A stretch of 64,000 bases of DNA from Weissella diestrammenae (GTDB lineage: Bacteria; Bacillota; Bacilli; Lactobacillales; Lactobacillaceae), in contig NZ_CP060724.1 in assembly GCF_014397255.1 (NCBI RefSeq), positions 620,001 to 684,000 of the forward strand, in the 5' to 3' direction. The first letter of the stretch is position 1. Every line of letters starts with the position of its first letter. The position numbers and the translations under genes are program-made. Positions 62,187-64,000 of the stretch are shown piece after piece. The notes below the pieces were generated by a model. That model saw only the letters and a program-made list of their open reading frames with translations. It was not told the origin of the DNA and ran no database searches.

Positions 62187-63373
62187 GCTTCACCCCTTTT
62201 ATTTCGTGTTAAATACGCGGTCAACCGATTCATTGCAAGCTTAATTTGCGGTAACGACGTGGCAAACGACGCACGTAACCAACCATTCCCAGCTGTACCA
62301 AAATATGACCCTGGAATGACCCCTACCTTTGCCTGCTCAGCAAGCATTTTTGCCGCCACATTATCATCACGCGGTAAATTAGTCGGTACTTTAAACCATA
62401 AGTAAAACGCACCATCTGGTTCCACATATTCTAATTTTAAGGCATCAAAGGTCGCTAACATTACTGATAGCCGTTCTAGATACGCTGCTCTCATTGGTAA
62501 ACTATCGTTATACCCTGCCGAACTAAAAGCTTCAGTGGCTGCTGCAACTGCGGCGTTGGTCGGTGTGGTCACTAATAACTGATGAACTTTATCAATTTCA
62601 TCAATTAAAATTTTAGGCCCAGCAATCACGCCCAAGCGATAACCGGTCATGGCGTGTGATTTGGAGACACCATTAAAGACGATTGTCTGATTTGGCAAAA
62701 CCGTCCCCATCGATGTAAATGCTGTATAGACAATTTCGGAATAAATTTCATCAGAGATAACAATCAAATCTGTTTGTTCAAGAACACTAGCCAACGCTTC
62801 CAACTCTTGCTTTTGATACACAACGCCAGTTGGATTGCCTGGCGTTGCAATAATTAACGCTTTGGCTTCTGGATGTGCTGCTAATGTTTGTTGTAATAAA
62901 GCTGGCGTCAATTTAAAATCCGTTGCCGACATATCGACCGGAATCACTTTTCCACCAATCATCTCAGTGGTCGCTGCATAAAACGGAAAAGTTGGCATCG
63001 GAATAATGACACTGTCACCAGGGTTGAGCAAGGTTTTTAGTGTCGCATAAATTGCCTCTGTGACACCCACCGTGGCCATAACATCATCTGATGTATACGC
63101 CAACTGATATTTATCACTTAAGTATCGTGCCACATTTTGTCGAAACTGGACCGATCCTCTAGGCTGACCATAATGCGAATCATCTGCTTGGATTGAATTA
63201 ATTGCAGCATTTTTAATATGTTCAGGTGTTGTAAAATCGGGTTCACCGACAGTTAAACGCACTAAACCCTCAATACCACTAATTTCACGTGAAAACCGTA
63301 AAATTTGATTGTCATTCGCATGCCGTACCGCTTGATTTAAACGAGTCAACAAACCTGATTTCAGCTCAATCAT
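62183..63373 (-). CDS. Class I/II PLP-dependent aminotransferase (PatA/AspC-like)
   Basis: Aminotransferase of 396 residues, subgroup I-gamma. Motifs: RLTVGEPDFTTPEHIKNA near residue 36, the GVTEAIYATLK loop near residue 103, ATPGNPTGVVY near residue 176, and the PLP lysine in FNGVSKSHAMTGYRLG near residue 236. SFATSL-type C-terminal Arg (NGWLRASFATSL) is present. Probably aromatic or broad-specificity. A degenerate parS-like core lies inside the coding region. Confidence 0.9.
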   Translation of the reverse strand: MIELKSGLLTRLNQAVRHANDNQILRFSREISGIEGLVRLTVGEPDFTTPEHIKNAAINSIQADDSHYGQPRGSVQFRQNVARYLSDKYQLAYTSDDVMATVGVTEAIYATLKTLLNPGDSVIIPMPTFPFYAATTEMIGGKVIPVDMSATDFKLTPALLQQTLAAHPEAKALIIATPGNPTGVVYQKQELEALASVLEQTDLIVISDEIYSEIVYTAFTSMGTVLPNQTIVFNGVSKSHAMTGYRLGVIAGPKILIDEIDKVHQLLVTTPTNAAVAAATEAFSSAGYNDSLPMRAAYLERLSVMLATFDALKLEYVEPDGAFYLWFKVPTNLPRDDNVAAKMLAEQAKVGVIPGSYFGTAGNGWLRASFATSLPQIKLAMNRLTAYLTRNKRGEA

Positions 63374-63457
63374 TCACATTTACCCCTCATTTTTTCATTT
63401 AATTTTAATTAACATACGCTCTTCAAAGCCAAAATACCAATAATAAGTTCTCCCTAC

Positions 63458-63488
63458 ACAAAAAAAGCACCTTCAAACGAAGGTGCGC
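63458..63488 (-). terminator. Intrinsic terminator after the permease
   Basis: GCACCTTCGTTTGAAGGTGC then TTTTTTT on the minus strand. Confidence 0.88.
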
Positions 63489-63498
63489 TTATCACTTA

Positions 63499-64000
63499 CT
63501 ATTTTGACGCCCATTTATCGAGCAAATAGATTATGCTGCCTAATATAAACATTCCCAGTCCCCAGATAATAATAGTCGGCGTAAAACTTAACATCAGATA
63601 CATCGTGGCAATGAACGCTAAAGTTGGTAACAAGTACCCACCGGGCAATTCGAAATCGTGCGACAAATCTGGTGCACGCCTAAGTTTAATGACTGCTAGA
63701 ATCGTTGGTACATATTGAACGAACGAAGCGAGGACAATCAATTTTACTAAGAAAAGATACCCACCGCTTAATACCATTACAATCGCAATCCCAATTGACA
63801 TCATATTAGCAACCCACGGTGCACCAAAACGATTATGTTTACCAAAAACAGCCGGTAGAAGGTGTTTCTCATTTGATAATGATGCCATCTCAATCGGCGT
63901 ATTAAACGATCCCGCAACAGCCACGCCTAAAATTGAACATACCATGCCAATCAAGATAACAAGTTGCCCAACTGGGCCAAAAATCATTGCGAAAGCTTGA
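63499..64000 (-). CDS. APC-family amino acid permease, 3' part (5' end outside window)
   Basis: C-terminal part of an amino acid/polyamine/organocation transporter; about 167 residues are visible and the frame stays open to the window edge. At least four spans, with GVAVAGSFNTPIEMASLSNEK at the start of the visible part and the loop NRFGAPWVANMM typical of APC proteins. The C-terminal half of the usual 12-span fold is present. Substrate cannot be assigned. Confidence 0.85.
   Translation of the reverse strand, partial: QAFAMIFGPVGQLVILIGMVCSILGVAVAGSFNTPIEMASLSNEKHLLPAVFGKHNRFGAPWVANMMSIGIAIVMVLSGGYLFLVKLIVLASFVQYVPTILAVIKLRRAPDLSHDFELPGGYLLPTLAFIATMYLMLSFTPTIIIWGLGMFILGSIIYLLDKWASK

Noticed and set aside
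1-64000. CRISPR array, prophage, insertion sequence or integrase
   Set aside because: No regularly spaced repeats, cas genes, transposase, integrase or phage structural genes were found in any frame.

Overview
The window looks like a chromosomal segment of a low-GC, heterofermentative lactic acid bacterium, most likely Weissella or a close relative in the former Leuconostocaceae. Pointers are a full-length xylulose-5-P/fructose-6-P phosphoketolase, WxL-type surface proteins, T-box riboswitches, zitRSQP-like zinc uptake genes, and a sigH-rpmG-secE-nusG block next to mrnC-rlmB. Species assignment is inference; no rRNA is present. Almost all genes are on the minus strand. The rsmG-parA-parB block with a parS site suggests the right end is not far from the replication origin.

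Region by region: (1) 1-3.0 kb: nusG (cut by the window edge), secE, rpmG, a SigH/ComX-like sigma factor, rlmB, mrnC. (2) 3.2-11.0 kb: an import block lying between mrnC and its usual neighbour cysS. It holds a methionine T-box operon (SAM hydrolase plus a complete ECF transporter) and a phosphonate-type ABC transporter. (3) 11.3-15.8 kb: cysS, a TMEM175-like channel, and NAD salvage genes nadE and pncB. (4) 16.0-20.0 kb, plus strand: a DUF1275 membrane protein and a second T-box operon, metQ-metN-metI. (5) 20.05-20.4 kb: a candidate type I toxin-antitoxin locus with convergent RNAs. (6) 20.4-22.6 kb: manA, a MucBP/SH3-like protein and a YbaK deacylase. (7) 22.7-24.8 kb: a TPP riboswitch driving thiM, a thiamine-binding protein and thiE. 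(8) 25-36.5 kb: a WxL-type surface locus with short WxL-like proteins, a large beta-helix adhesin and a DUF916/DUF3324 anchor protein. Phosphoketolase is embedded in it.

(9) 36.6-42.3 kb: a GntR regulator with a paired operator, a DHA2 drug exporter, an M50-like membrane protease, a 47-residue membrane peptide, a GNAT protein and a MATE exporter. (10) 42.4-47.2 kb: an ABC-F protein and the zinc operon zitRSQP with a tandem operator. (11) 47.3-51.8 kb: an OatA-like O-acetyltransferase split by a one-base frameshift in a T7 run, a DUF975 protein and a DtpT peptide transporter. (12) 52.2-57.1 kb: tRNA-Tyr and tRNA-Gln, a phosphoesterase, an MFS transporter, a two-component system and a DUF1129 protein. 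(13) 57.2-64 kb: ychF, DUF951, parB, parA, rsmG, parS, a D-2-hydroxyacid dehydrogenase, an aminotransferase and the 3' part of an amino-acid permease.

Functionally the window is dominated by nutrient import (methionine twice, phosphonate, zinc, peptides, amino acids) and cell-surface display. Items most worth a second look: the frameshifted oatA, the candidate toxin-antitoxin locus with an in-frame stop, the pairing of a SAM hydrolase with an ECF importer under a methionine T-box, the absence of lipobox cysteines in all three ABC binding proteins, and the unusual cysteine-bearing WxL variants.
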